Shown: positions 24,101 through 39,100 of the stretch, one piece after another
How positions within the stretch are numbered: the first letter of the stretch is position 1
How the letters are laid out: each line of letters starts with the position of its first letter
Assembly (NCBI GenBank): GCA_903813345.2
Contig: CAIIXF020000006.1
Coordinates: forward strand, 1,116,001 to 1,180,000
Direction: 5' to 3'
DNA: 64,000 nucleotides
From: Owenia fusiformis
Lineage: Eukaryota; Annelida; Polychaeta; Sabellida; Oweniidae
The notes under the pieces: generated by a model
What the model saw: the letters and a program-made list of their open reading frames with translations, nothing else
What the model was told of the DNA's origin: nothing
The model's database searches: none
Program-made: the position numbers and the translations under genes

Positions 24101-27100
24101 GGTCGTCCAGGACCATCCTCTGGAAAGTTTTCATATATTGCAGATTCTGGGGATATGGTCAGATTTGGCTGCCTCTTTGGGGATTCCTTTCTCTGGGGTG
24201 GAGTTTCCTGGGAAGGGCCTGGTGACCGTCTATGAGGGTCCCTTGGGTCTCTAGGGGAGGTGCTCCGAGGGTCAGGATGGCGTCCAGGAGATTGCTTTCT
24301 GGGTGATGTTTGGTACCTCTCAGGCATCAGGGAGCTCCCCTTCATCTTATCTTTCCATTGTTGTAACTGTTTCAATGAATCACGTTTCTCCATGGGTACT
24401 GGTGGATTTGAACTTGAACCATGGGAATTCTGGGAAGACATTGAATCACGGGTCAAGCTACGATTTCGCCCATCATAACTATTGTTTATTTTATTGCGCT
24501 CACTATCCTGCTGCCATTGTGGGGTATCCTTTCTATTCATGGACCAAGATTCTTGCTTTAGTTTAGAAATTTCCTGTTCTCTTTGATACCTTTGATCTAT
24601 AGGAATTTCCTCCTCTTTTCTGTAGCGAGGATCAACAGGTGATTTATTCTTATATCTTGGATCTGTTGGAGATTTTTCAATTCTATCCATACTCCTAGGT
24701 CTGTCTGGAGATTTAGGGGATCGGGTGCCATTCTTGGGAAAATACTTTGGATATTCAGCACTATGTCGCACATCTGGGTTATAATTCCTATTCAAGTTCC
24801 TATCCATACTTTTTGATCTACCATAAGGCTCTTGCTTTGCATATGGCTCTTGTTTTGCATATGGCTCTTGCTTTGCATATGGCTCTTGCTTTGTATAGGG
24901 TTCTTGTTTACCATAAGGTTCTTGTTTTTTATAAGGCTCTTGTTTGTATGGGTCCTGTTTATTATAAGGCTCCTGCCTATTATATGGTTCGTGCTTGACA
25001 TAGGGCTCCTGACGATTATACGGCTCTTGTTTGTCAAGTTTCCGACTATAACTGCCCCATTCGTTCTCCTGGGGCTGAATTCCGGGTTGACGGCCATCTG
25101 GCCTATCATAACCCTGGCTTAGATTGCTATTTGATAAATTGCTTGTGCCATTTTCACTAGGCTTATATTCTCTCCTCCCAATTGGAGAGTCTTTATTTGG
25201 TACACGTCCATTTGAGCGCTGGTCACTTGGACTATTCCAAGTTCTGTCGAGTGACCCATTCAATGGTGGGTTAGATGTATAGCTCGTGTTGCCAGAAGGA
25301 GGCTGGTTGCTGCTCTGGTAACTCTGATTGGGTGTAAACCCAGAGTCCTCGTCTCTTTCAGTGTCTTGGTTATTTTTGTAAAGTTTAGGGTTAAGCTCCA
25401 TTTCAGTCCTATAATAAGAACAACCAACTAATAATAATTCGGAGTATTTAATACAAAGATCATCTCTCAAGGTGAAATGTATGAAATTAACAAGCAGAAT
25501 CATTGGAAATTATATTTTAAACTCAGTAACTGTTCCAAAAACATGCCAAAATTACAAGTGATTTTGGTAAGACAACCTGAGAAATTGCCCGCTGTCTCAA
25601 GCTAATTAACCCTGATGCGTGCCTTCTGATCAAAATTGAATAAATATAATACAACTCTCAGAATAGAGAAGACCATTAGTATATAAATTCTATCGGTATC
25701 TTTCTATCGCATAATTCAAATAACTTTTCAATTTTCTTGTGATGAGTGGAATTTTTTTTATTATTATTTTTTATTTATTTATTATCACAATCATTTAGCA
25801 TTACATTTACAGTGTTGATATACCCTTGAAAAATCATGATTTGTTTTTGATTATAAAATACAGAATATATTATCGCAACAGTCTTCACTATTTCAGAGAC
25901 CCATTTTCTAAAAGCAGCTTTGCAAAATATAATGACTTTCAAAGGGTTTTTATTGTGTTTATCTTATCATCTGAATTATTGTTAAACCTACAATACCTTG
26001 GATCTTTTTGTAGTATAGTTGCAAGACTCATTGCATTCATCCAACGTGACATATCTGATTTACTTTCTGCTGCAAACATGTATGTCTTCATATTCTGGTG
26101 CTCTGCCTGAAATACAACATTTGAAATTAAATACATTTCCCTACATTTTAAATACAAAATTTGAAACATACACTTAAAATACATGTGATGAAAATCACTC
26201 TGAATGTTAAAAGTGAAATTTTATAAAAGCATAGCCTCAAACTCTATTTGGAACATGATATCACCAGTGCAGAAGGTAACTAGGTTTGTTATGTAATCGG
26301 CAAATTAATCATGAACTGCTATGGTACATAACAAATAATGTAATTTAAAATACAAGTGGTCAAATTTCCTATACATGTACTGTACTTATTGGATTGAATT
26401 ACACTTTCATACCTTGTCTAGTCTAAAGGGGCAAATCTAGAGTAAAACAGAGGGAGGGGAAATATTTTTCACGCTGATCCCATTTTTCCCCATTCAAGAA
26501 ATTTGGACCCATCTTTTAATAAATCTGAATTTTTAAAAGAAATTCGGCCACAAAAGATGTTTTGAGAGTGTGCCACATTCTACCAGTGATACATGCATGT
26601 GTAATTTGTTTGTTTGTGTGAACAAATAATTACTGTACCTTGAAGGCAAAGTCTTTGTTGACGGCATCATTGATGGTACAAGGGTTGATGCGGTAACTAG
26701 GCAACAGAATGGCACCCTTAGTGATCCTCTCTGAGTCGTCTTTATAGATGAAGATGCAGAAATCACTGAGAACACACCATCTTTTATGCCACTGTTTCAG
26801 TTTTAAACCACCCTCCTAGAACAGTAGTGTACATTCATTATCTATTGGCTGTTTATTTTTACAGTGTTTTGTGTTTTTTTTCTCAATTTCTATTCATCGT
26901 TGAATAATTTTTATTTTCATTACACAAATTACTTAAAATCCCAACATGATAGAATGTATCATTAAGAATGCACAGTATGGAAACGTAAAGTGAAGAACTG
27001 ATAAACATGAAATAGAAACATTGACTCAGTAATTCTTTTATTCATTACATTTTCCTGCAGTCTACAGTATTGAAAATTGTGGCATGGGCGTAGCGCCTAT

Positions 27101-30100
27101 TATGCAAAATACGCACAGGTGAACCAAATGAATTTGAAAAAATTAAAAATGTGTTAAAATGCATTAATTTATTTGCAAACTTATTGATGCTTCCTACCGT
27201 ATCTGTATGTTTACCATTGTCAACATTTAAAGTTGATAAAAACGCTAAGATTTCATCAAATAACGTCCTTGAAAAAAAATTATGTGGGGAGCATACCCCC
27301 GGACCCTGCGATGCGCAGCCTTCGGCCACACAATCAGGCATCCCCGAATGTGCGTACCAATTCAAAATATAGCCCTACGCCCATGTGTGGCTATGTAATA
27401 TTATTAGACAGCATCAATCTTTTACAATGTGGGAAAGTTCTCTTCATCTGGTTTTCACCCATAAATGAATATAATACTACAAAATATTGGAATGCTGCTC
27501 TCTTTCTGTGATATTATCCTTTTATCAGTGTAATAGTTGACAATAACAACAAATGGCACTCACCTGCTTATAAAGCCAACCCTTACACGAGACAGGCGCG
27601 TGGATGTTCCTTTTAGCACTTGGAGTTCTATCTAACACTCTGAAAACACAGTCAACCATTACAACACTTGAATCCACAGAATATTGCATCTTGCATCTGT
27701 AATTCCTATGAAAAATGATGTAGATTTTGACTTTGTGCACTTTTTACAATTTCTGAAATTTTGTTTTAATTCCTATGAAAAATTGATGGAAAAAAGGACA
27801 TTTTATTTATTTTTATTGATTCCTGTTTTAAAACGTTGTTTTGTTTTACTTTTCATCGGCCATGTTGTTGGTATGACTGGTATGCCAAGTTATGTCTGCA
27901 CATAACGAGCAAACAGTAAACAGTAATTTTCTATGTTAATTAATTAAACTGTATAAAATTTAAATACATGTACATATATTTACCCTATTAAGGATCTGAT
28001 TCATTGCAAGTCTATGTTTTAAACCTGGGCATGATGAGTCAACCATACAAATCCTATTTTCTCCCTATTTACATCTATTCATTTCTCCCTATTTCTTGCA
28101 ATTTTATTCAATTTTAGAGTAATGTACCACATTCCCATTGATTCAGCTCATATACCTTTATAGCATGTATAAGCCTAGTTCATGTCTAAAGAATGTCCCA
28201 GTATGTCATATTATTTAAGGGAAATGCTTGTGGTGATGTCATTAAAGCGTACCCAAACCACACTGTAATGTATATTTAACACTGTGAATTTGACATGCAA
28301 AATACACACAAACATCCGTGGTTAATTCATTGTGATCACCCCTTCTGGTTAAAACATAGGTTTAATTTAACTACTTAGGTCAAAGCACCTATTCCGTGAT
28401 TATGTGGATGAAAGGCAATATCGGTTAAAATGTACTTAATCATGAATCTGAATCAATATTTCACATTGAAGTATATACAGCCAAAATACATGCAGTTGTG
28501 TAATAGCCGTGACCTGATTTTGATGGTTTTGCCAATTTTAGTTCATCTCATAAAATATCAGTCCAGTTCGAGATCCGATAAAGCAATTGATACTATTTTT
28601 GGAATGATCATGACTGAACTATAAATGTATCTTATCATGTTTCAGTTTCAGATATACACCCCCCCCCCTCCCAATCTCCCTTGACTAAATATTGGAACAT
28701 CAAATAATTTGCTATCACATCTTACCTTAACTTTTTAATACAAGTATGCAAAATTGTAATTTGTACATTTCCTGTATAAACTACATGAGAAACATATATT
28801 ACCTGCATATCCAATGATGAAATAGATGAAACATATGGGTTGAATGCATACTAGAAAAGCATTTCCTTTGCAAAAGCTTGACTTAGTATATACCATAGCA
28901 TATACATGGCAATTTTATTTTTAGGATGATTCTTTTATCCAGCCTCTTCCATAACATAAAATTCATTTTACATTTAATTTCTCATAAAAGGCTGTGAATA
29001 ATTCATTTGTGATCATTAAGATCTGATAAGCGATAAAGCTGTTAAATCACCTGTAGCAATCAGAGGGCAGTGTAGCAAGCTGATTTGGATTCAGGGTGAG
29101 AAAGCAAGGTTTAGCTTATATACACCACTACAGTAATAATATAATATACATTTAATATATAAACGCTAGTGTCATCCTTGTGATCAAATGATAGGGAGAT
29201 AAAGCAGACAAGCTAATAAAACTGAACATCCTTTAAAGTCATGACCACAAAAATATCTTTGTTGAGGAATAAAGCCTGTATAATTTGTTTAGTTTTTAGG
29301 AAATAAACTTCTCTTTAATTACGCATATAAAAAAATTTAAGACATATTATGTATTTCAGGTTGAAAAATGTTCCCAAAACATGATAGCACTATTATAGGT
29401 TTATTAATATGAGTTTCAAAACATAAAAATGATTAGAGATTACAGAAACGTCAAACGATTATTTTTATTATATTATATACATCTAATAACATTAAAACAA
29501 TTATTATGAGTTCAAAAAATATTAGAGTATTATGAATCTTAAAATCAGAATGAAGCACATTGTGAGTTAAAACAATTATTTACAAGGGAAAATATGATAT
29601 CATTATTATCTTAATACCACTGCTTCACTTTAAATATCAAATGATGAGAATGAGGACATAAAAACACAGATAACTCATCCACAGTATAACATACTGGCAG
29701 TTGACATATATCATACATAACACAAGTATGTACTCAAAAGTTTAAATATTTTGGGTGATCTGTTTTTCAAAATCCCAATTCCATTCATTGTACATGTATA
29801 TCAAAACACAGATTGTTGTAGAATTAAAAAGCACATTGTTTCTATCAGATTATCTCCAGGCACTCTCTGTGATCTATGATTGTCTGACAACCCACCACAA
29901 GGGGGAAGGTTGTGCAATATCTAATAATAATTGAGAAATTTCAATACAAGTTCTTGATTCAAGTTCTTTGTATATAAAAATTCATACATGTACTTATATT
30001 TTGTAACATCGGCTATGAATATGTGGCTATAGAGACTAAGCAACAAATGAAAACATTCTTTTAACTTATACAAAATTTTTTTAATCTGACTTTTTTCATT

Positions 30101-33100
30101 TTTCAAACTTGTATCGAAAGATCTCTTTAATGAAGCTGATTTGATAAAAGCTGCAAGTGTAGTATTCCCCCCAACACCAGGGATATACATTTGTAATAAG
30201 CATTTAAAAAACAGTAATATTCTATCTTTATACTTACGGTTCTTTAGGTTTTCCAGGTTCTGGACTGAAATTGAGAAATGATGCTCAAAACCTAACCGAA
30301 ATTCAAATTAAGCGAGAATTCTTTCAATGTTCCTATCTTCATGTCAGCAAATAAAGCCTAATCTTATACTTAAACATAATCCCTGTTTTCAAACTTACTT
30401 AACATGTATTGCTTGTTTCAAACTAAATCACTATAATCATGATATTAATGTTGCCAAAATTTATTGAACTCTATCCAAACTTTTCAAGGATTCAAAAATC
30501 TGATTTACAATTGAATAACAATCCCAACTGTCAAGCGAACTCCAATTCTAGTGAATATTTCAATAATCAAAAGGTTGCTTTGTAAAATTTAATCTCTAAA
30601 ATCTGAAATCTCAGACATGTTTTTAGCCAAAATGAATTTGAGTGACCCTTGGCAGAATATTTTGAAAAGGAGGATCTTAACCCCATCAAGTATGCTCATG
30701 TTTTTAACTTTATCAGAAGCTGATTGGTCAAATTAGGTCACATGACCTCGTGCAAAGATGCAATCAAGATGCATCAATGTTTTGCCAAGGTCTGGTGCAT
30801 CCATTTACCATTGATAAAATTTCCATGTTTTCTTTTAAAGTACATTTATTGTATGATATGTGGGCATTCTTAAAAGTTAAGTACATTAATTAATGTACAT
30901 AATTGCAGAGCATATACATATGTACATACTTGGGCAGATACAATTGTTTTTAGTTCTGTTGTCCGCTCAAACATACTCGTAAATTCATCAGAAATGAACC
31001 TCTGTCTGTGCCTTTTATCAATGGAACAAGTAATACCATCACTTTAACAACCATTTACCCCAAGTGTCAGAGCCTAGTTTTAAGGATGAAGCTCTCTTTT
31101 AAGAAGCAAAATTAAACAACTGGCAAGGGTACCAACTATAGTGAAACATGTCTAGCAATTTAAAAAAGATCAACACACGAATTTCATGATCATACTGGTC
31201 AAATAGTGACCAGTATACTACTATACATGAGATGTTGAATTACAATAATACTTTCTGATAAGGATGATAGGGTCATGTCTGAGCCTATTAAACAGATACA
31301 TAAATCAAATAAATAGTGCCTTCCCTCAAAACATTCATTAATATTCCAACATACTAATTCACCACTGGACCCATCATTTCAAAATATTCCACATTTCAAT
31401 ATAATATATTACTTCCCGTCTAAAAATTCAACAACATTTCTTTATTCTAAATTATTCCACATTTCATAGTCGATTATGATACAGTTTTATTGACTTAAAA
31501 GACGCCAACTTGAAGTTCTCTGGATAAGTGTGTACTATTTGGGCTGTACTCTAAAGCGGTTGACTTATGAGCATTTGTAGATCATATATCCTATAAATAT
31601 ACCTGTACTTGAATACATACTCTCTTTACTATATAGTTTCTACAAATTCCAACGGTCTATCAATTTCTTGAGGCAACATTTGGTAATATTAATTGTTTAT
31701 CTTATCATTTCAAGGGTATAACACTTTTTCTTACATCAATTTTGTGTCTTTATCAAAACCACAAGCAGTTTTCGATAAACTAATCCAATTTGAAGACTCG
31801 ATATAACATACAGTATTATGAATGGAAAAATATATTTGAGGCACAAATCTGAAGTTGACACTTAAATACATGAACTTGTATCTACATGTAATTTTAAATT
31901 CACTTTTTAACTGATATCAATATTTAGTTTCTATCTAATAACAAAATACTAAACTACAACAACAGAGATACTGAATTACAACATCAAAATAACATCTAAA
32001 AATGAATCTAATATACACAAGATCAAATAGCATCTACCTGATGATTTGTTCAGAGGGGGGGGGGGTAAATTTCTGGAAGTATTCTTAAATTCATGAATTT
32101 GTAAGTCCATCATTCCTTCACTATGATGTCATAATCCTCTTTGTAACAACAATGAATGAATGCATTGTTGTTATCATGGAGATCTAGATGTCTTCGTTAA
32201 AGAACAATAAACTTATGAATTCCTAAATTAACAATGCTTAAAAAATCACCCCTGGTTATCAGGAAAAAGACAGTATTACTTGTGTATATAAATATCATTT
32301 ACTCTACCATAGGATGAAGAACTCTTGCTCTACCAATAATTGAATTATAATTTTTTTTTTAACTTACTTGCTTTTTCTCTTGGTGCTCCCTCTTCTAGGT
32401 GTGCTACCTTTCTCCTTATTGCTCCTGTAATAAACCAAATCCAGTGTTGACTTACACATGCCAAAGTTCAAATAATATGCAACTTGAATTTTAAAATTAT
32501 GATGAATATTTATTAATTGTTAACTTTGGTGCACTTACACCTACGCTTACTTTCATTGACGCTGTAAATTCTATTTTTGAAGTTTTGATCAAATGTTTCA
32601 AGACATGTCGTAAAGCGTCCCTTCAAAGGATGATATATTATCAAAGAAGCCATCTAAGAAATTGTTTTCAAAGTTTTTATATGTGAATATGTCTACCTAA
32701 TATATAGGTATATATGAAAATACACGATTTATTGATTTTCATGTTAAATATACTACTTATAAGGGGTTTTGATGCTGTCTTCAGCTCAAATATTTTTGTA
32801 AGAGTCACTCCAGGGTAGAAAATATTTGATCTTTTTTTTATTATTCAAAATATAACACAAATAAAATGGTAATTCATTGCCACATTTCACACAGCCTAAA
32901 CAAACATCACCAATTAAGAAATTACTCCATGTAAATGTAAAAAATGAATATGAATTCATTTCAATTTGTCGCATTTCTTTGGACTGTATAAGAAATCATA
33001 CATAAACAGTACACAGTACCATAGACTTCCCAATTCAAAGACCAGATAGAAGATCATTTGCGAAATTTATCGATCACCCCTTGTATTATTACATTTTGTA

Positions 33101-36100
33101 TGGCTCTGCATCATACTGTGAAAATATACCAGTCAAGTGCATAACTCCTGTAATATATGTACCCTGAATCTTGAGCTTCCCCTCCCTCTGACTTGAAGAA
33201 ATTTGTAATTGTGATGCTGATTGAATCCTAATGAGCTCAAATGAACTTTTCATTGACTTATATGGGAGATTTAATATGAAATAACCTTTACATTATTTAT
33301 AGGCAGAGATTTTAATCCCAAGATTAGTACAAATTAATTTAGCAATAAATTCTTTAAAATAGAACAATTGAACTCTAAACCATGTGTTGCCTCTCACTTC
33401 TGGTATGTTGACTTAAGAAAAAGATTTAACCCAAAAGATAAGTACCATTTAAAGTACATGTATCTAATGCATGACAAAATGTAAGTATATCAACTAGTTT
33501 ATCTACAGTACTTAATTGAATACTTTAGGTGTGCTTTATCTGACAGATGCTTTAATTATATATGCATTTTGTTCAAAATGCTTAAAATTAAATTTCTTGG
33601 TTCATTGAAGTTGTTTGTCCAGGGTTTATTGTCAAGTCCATGCTAGAATGAAGGATCGAGGAACATTATATCCTTTGATCAAAGAAAATGATTTTTGAGT
33701 TGCACGCAATGTTTCAATTTTCTGACCGTTTGTTTCCTTGATTCAATAATCTGATTGGTCCATCAGAAGTAAACTAAGTTCAGTAAAATATGGCAAATGG
33801 ATCTAAACATTCAAACTATTGAATCATTCAAACCATTTATATATCTACCAGGGTACTACCCTTTGAAGAGAGGTTAACTGGCTGTCATCTTTAGATACAA
33901 AACACTTAGTTATAGCCCTACATTAAGTCAGACAATTCAGTTAAAAATCACAACATTATATTGTCTTCATCGAAGTAGCTTACATGAATTTTGCATGAGA
34001 GATACATTTGAGGGCGTTAAGATCTTATCAGCATCAAATTGTAACAAAGTATGTAATACGAGAGTCGTCAGAGGCGAGTATGGCTAGCTTGGGTAGATTC
34101 AGGGTACCTGTATGTGTACTAGTGTTGTCGCGATGTGCCATAATCGTACATCGATGCATCGGCAATTTTCAGTAGTAAACATCGATGCACATCGCGATGT
34201 ACATCGAGAAAAAGTCTGAGAAAAGTGCACTGAAATACCGAACACTAATGCACTAAAATACCAAACAGAACAAATTAAAAAGAGTACGCTGGTACATCCG
34301 GGAACTTCTAGTAACGTGAAATGAAAGTAAAGTAGAGTTTTTTAGATTAATGGTTCATTTCGTCTAGCTAAAACAGTTGTAAAGGGAAAGAATATCAGAA
34401 AACATCAAGGAAAATGAAATAAGAAATAAGAAAGGTAAGCGATTTGCGTCAAAATAAGATGAGAAAGGGTGATTTTTAGCAAATTACATTTTTTAAAAAA
34501 CATCGATGTTTTGTTTCAGACATCGATGCATCGCAAGAATCAGCTTTGGCGATGTATATCACGATGTATCGATTAATCGCGACAACACTAATGTGTACCT
34601 GTGAACTCAGAGTATAGTTTAATGGAGTGTATAATATAGATATACCTTTAATCTTGTTTGACATGAAAAGATGCATTTTGTGACAATATAAGAAGCTAAA
34701 TTGCATGTCAGATATGTTAATGTACATGTATATGTCATAAAACAACTCTAAACATGTAAGATGAGCTCTGTGTCAGCTGTCAACTATTTTGTTGTCATTT
34801 TTTGTGGCAATAAAACCTAAAAAGCCTAACACAGCCAACAAATTCTAAAGTCTGTTAAAATCTTATTTACAGCTTGAACGTTCATGTACAATGTAAAAAC
34901 TATATATGCAAATGTTTATAATTAAAGTTATCAAAAACAAGACATCAATTGAATCATCTTCTATGTTTTTTTCTATTTGGTTCCCAAGGTTAAAAGCTGT
35001 GTTCATATTATATTAGGATTAGGAAGGTCAGTGGAAATCTAAGGCTAGCTGTCTGTGTAGCAGTTTTATCATTATGTAAAAATTCATATTGAAGGCAAGA
35101 TAACATAATGCAATGATAAATTACTTCTTTTTATACCAGATTCAAGTGATCTATAGTAAAGTGTAACGCAATAACACTTGAGACTTTCCCAGCAATAATT
35201 CAACTATACTGAGAAATAAATTCTTTGTTTGTTCTTGATAAAATAACACAGAATAGGTTTAAAATGCAATTCATTAGAAGCATGGTCAATTCTAATATTT
35301 CAAGTTTATCAAACATAGAAATTTGAGTCTTGGTGTGTAATCAACTAATTATGAAAGGGGGGGGGGGGGGGGGGTAATTCTGGGGAAATGTGAACAATAT
35401 ACTATTATTTTATAAAAAAAATGATACAGTATACAGTATATCTAATATTAAACTACATCATTCAACCATCTTCAAATTGTACTTACTTTGGAGTAGAGTT
35501 TGGCGATTTTTCTGGAAGTGGAGATTTTTCGGGGGCCTCGGCTGCTGTTCTCTCTCCTGTGATTGGATGGACAAAGCTTGTTGTCTGTGCGTTATGGCTG
35601 CAAGTAAAGAAACAGTGTGGTCAGTTGTTCGTTTGTTTGTTTGAAAAATGCATCATAGATATAAAAATGACAAACTTATTAGGATGGGCAAGTTTAGGTT
35701 TGTATTTAATTCATTTATTCAGAGGCCATGTTCTATCAATTTTCCTCAAAATAAATCTCTTAAGATATTTGAGCCAGGCCACAGGAAAAGGGGTCTTATC
35801 ACAGATTTTTTCAATATTCTGATTTTTTGTTTATCTTAAAAAGCACAGAGACCTTTCAAATGAGCCATGACTTATGTTTTAACAATTTTTCCTTGCATAT
35901 ATAGACTAAAATGTCGGATTTGAATTTAGCATATTTCCCTCTTAATCTTGGGCACAATTTGGCTCTGTAGAACAATTTTAATTTTTGTGATAAGACCGGC
36001 CGGTTTTCCTATGGCCAGGCTCATTTAATGCTATACCTCAAGAGGTGAACTATTCTTAGTGACAATATCCATGGCTACTGAGTTTTTTATTTTCCATTTC

Positions 36101-39100
36101 ATGACCAAGGTATCAATCACTATGTTACTTGAGATAAGTGGAACACACATGCCTCAGCATAAACAAGGTGCTCCAACAATATATGCAAGTTGATATATTT
36201 TCTCTAGAAAAAATCTTGTTATTCTTCTCATATCAATTCCCAGGAAGATTGATTCCAGATTTCTGGTATTTTAAAATTCCAAGGTTTGAAGTTTTCACAG
36301 GATTAAAAATCAAACTTATGACTAAGAGGAGTTCTGATAATAAGGATTTCAGTTAGATAACAGTGTAGACTGTGGAACAATCCAGATGGTTACTTAAACA
36401 CCGATTTACCAATATGATTCTTCAGTTTTAACTACCTCTGGGTTCTGATATATAAATCAGAATGCCAATTTCCCAACAATGCAGTATTTGCAAAACCTTT
36501 TACTGAGCAGCAATAAAACCAAACCTTTCAAACAATTCTATTGCATATTGCAAAACTCTGCTAACTCTCTGTCACTACCAATGGACCCATTTATATGGAA
36601 CTCAAATTGTTTACGCAAACTTACTACCCTGTCTCATGTTAAAGTTTGAGCCTCCAAATTCTCTTATTATAAAATCTAGAGCCAACGGTAAGAAACCTTT
36701 TGATCGGCCCTTGTATAGATTCAAATCCTATAAAATATACAACTCTTGAGTTTCAATATCAGAACTACAAGAACCCAGATGCAGAAGTGTTATGTTTCCT
36801 AATCATAGATTAATTGAAACCATTAGATTCCATTAACGACCCAGGTAACTTTGAAGCCACCTGGGTAGTAAATACTGAGAAACCATCTAAATGTAAACAG
36901 GTTGGATTTGTATGTGGGCAACTAAAACGTAGAAACACCCTTGTTATGATAATTTAATGTTTTCAAGAAAATTAATTTGTTTTAAAAACCTATATGCAGT
37001 TTTGACAACTATTATACTCATAGGAAGAACTGAAATTGAAAACAAGTCCAAGTTGATATAATGATAATAAATCTGTGAAAATATTGTACCTTTTTCAGGT
37101 AGGATAAAATAAGGGGAGACAAAGAGAGCAAGTCCTGCATATATATGAGATGAACTCCTATTGTGTGTTACTTTTTATATAACCTTACCTTTGACTCTTT
37201 TATTACCTGGGTAATTTCCGACTACTTTACAATGTCAAATTGATGATTATGACAGTCATCATTTGTGATTTAGGAGACTCTCAAGATAAAAAACTTGTTG
37301 TTTTAGGCATTAAAGTAAGTATCTCTACATGATGTTAATAATATAGTTGTACATGCTAAAATCAAGGTACAGTAAATTATGTTGTAAGTAGAACACCTTT
37401 GGTACCTCTATACGGTATTCAACTTGGGTGGCGTTTCACCTAGAGAGTTCACTTAACATTAAGTCAATTGGTCTACAGACTCTGAAAGTGTTCCATTAAC
37501 AGAGTTCACTGTATATGATGGCAATTTCAAATAGAGAATGAGTGTTGTATATTAAGGATACAGGATCATAATGAGAAAGCTAGAAATTAGATTCTTTGAA
37601 TTGATAGAGCTACAAAATACATCTATGATTTCTCTCCCCCCCCGGGACAATTATCAATATCAAAAATATGAACATGACTCATAGAGCCATCCCTTTGAAA
37701 CAGCTCTTTCATTCAATTGTTTTGTGTTATTTCCATGCTAGATGGCAAAACATCTATGACTGCACAAGACTATACATAATATTTTTGGAAAAATAAAACA
37801 TTTTCTAATTCATTTCTTTGTAAAACATTGAAATACTGAAATATAAGAGATGCATCTCCCAGGTGAGGCCAGGTATATTTGTAAGGTTAACTTGTATTAA
37901 TGAGCTCACTTAACAGACAAGATAAGTTCCTTTAATGGGTATGGGTCAGTGATCTGGTAAATCGATAAAAATGTATTGGTAACCATGGGAACTGTTTTGC
38001 AAAGATACACCTGAGCACAAATAGAATGTAAACCGAGTAAATAGCATTGATATCTTGCATAATCTTATCCCTTCTGCCTTAAATTATTTTTATAAGTTTC
38101 ATCATGGCAATATATTCTCAAGCCAGATATAAACTAAAAAAACAATATGCAAGAACAATAGCCATTTTGCTAAAACATAAGTCAAATTCTATTAAATATC
38201 TCATTTTCAGAAATGAATGTCACTTAAAATGCACAAATTCAAACTGGTGGTTATATTTATTTGCAAGATGCGTCCTAATTGCTAATTCTGATAAAGGTGA
38301 AAGAAATGCTAGCCATGTAGATATAGCAGCGTGAACGAAGATAACCAAGCCATAGTTAACATGATAACACAAGATAGGCAAGCTATTTTCATGTATTTTA
38401 ACATTGATCTCTCTAGTAAAGCTGAAATGCTATTAATTCTGACAGTTTAGGGTTCAAAATGTTTTTAATAAGTCCTTTTGGTATATCAGGGTGACATGGT
38501 CATTGCCTTCTTGTTTGGATAATTATTTGAAAATAAAGAACTAAATCTTGATAAAAAGTTACCTTACTTCCCAAGAATCCATAACAATCAAACACTCTCT
38601 AGTTCTTATTGAAACATTTCGAAACCCAAAATACCTTATAAACAAGCAAAATTTTACTACTGATTGACCAATTCAACTTGACTACTGATCGACCAATTCA
38701 ACTTGACTACTGATCGACCAATTCAACTTGACTACTGATCGACCAATTCAACTTGACAACTGATAGACCAATTCAACTTGACTACTGATCGACCAATTCA
38801 ACTTGACTACTGATCGACCAATTCAACTTGACTACTGATCGACCAATTCAAATTGACTACTGATCGACCAATTCAACTTGACTACTGATCAACCAATTCA
38901 ACTTGACTACTGATCGACCAATTCAACTTGACTACTGATTGACCAATTCAACTTGACTACTGATTGACCAATTCAATTCAATTCACAATAATTTTATCTT
39001 TGGGACCTGTCTATATCTTATGGTAGAATGCAAGCCTACAAGTAAATTTAACAAATAACTCAACATACTTGGCCTTCCTTAAGTCAAGCCTTTACACCCT

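Noticed and set aside
38660-38985. CRISPR-like regular repeats
   Set aside because: The 25-bp units are contiguous with no unique spacers, and the genome is eukaryotic; it is a minisatellite.
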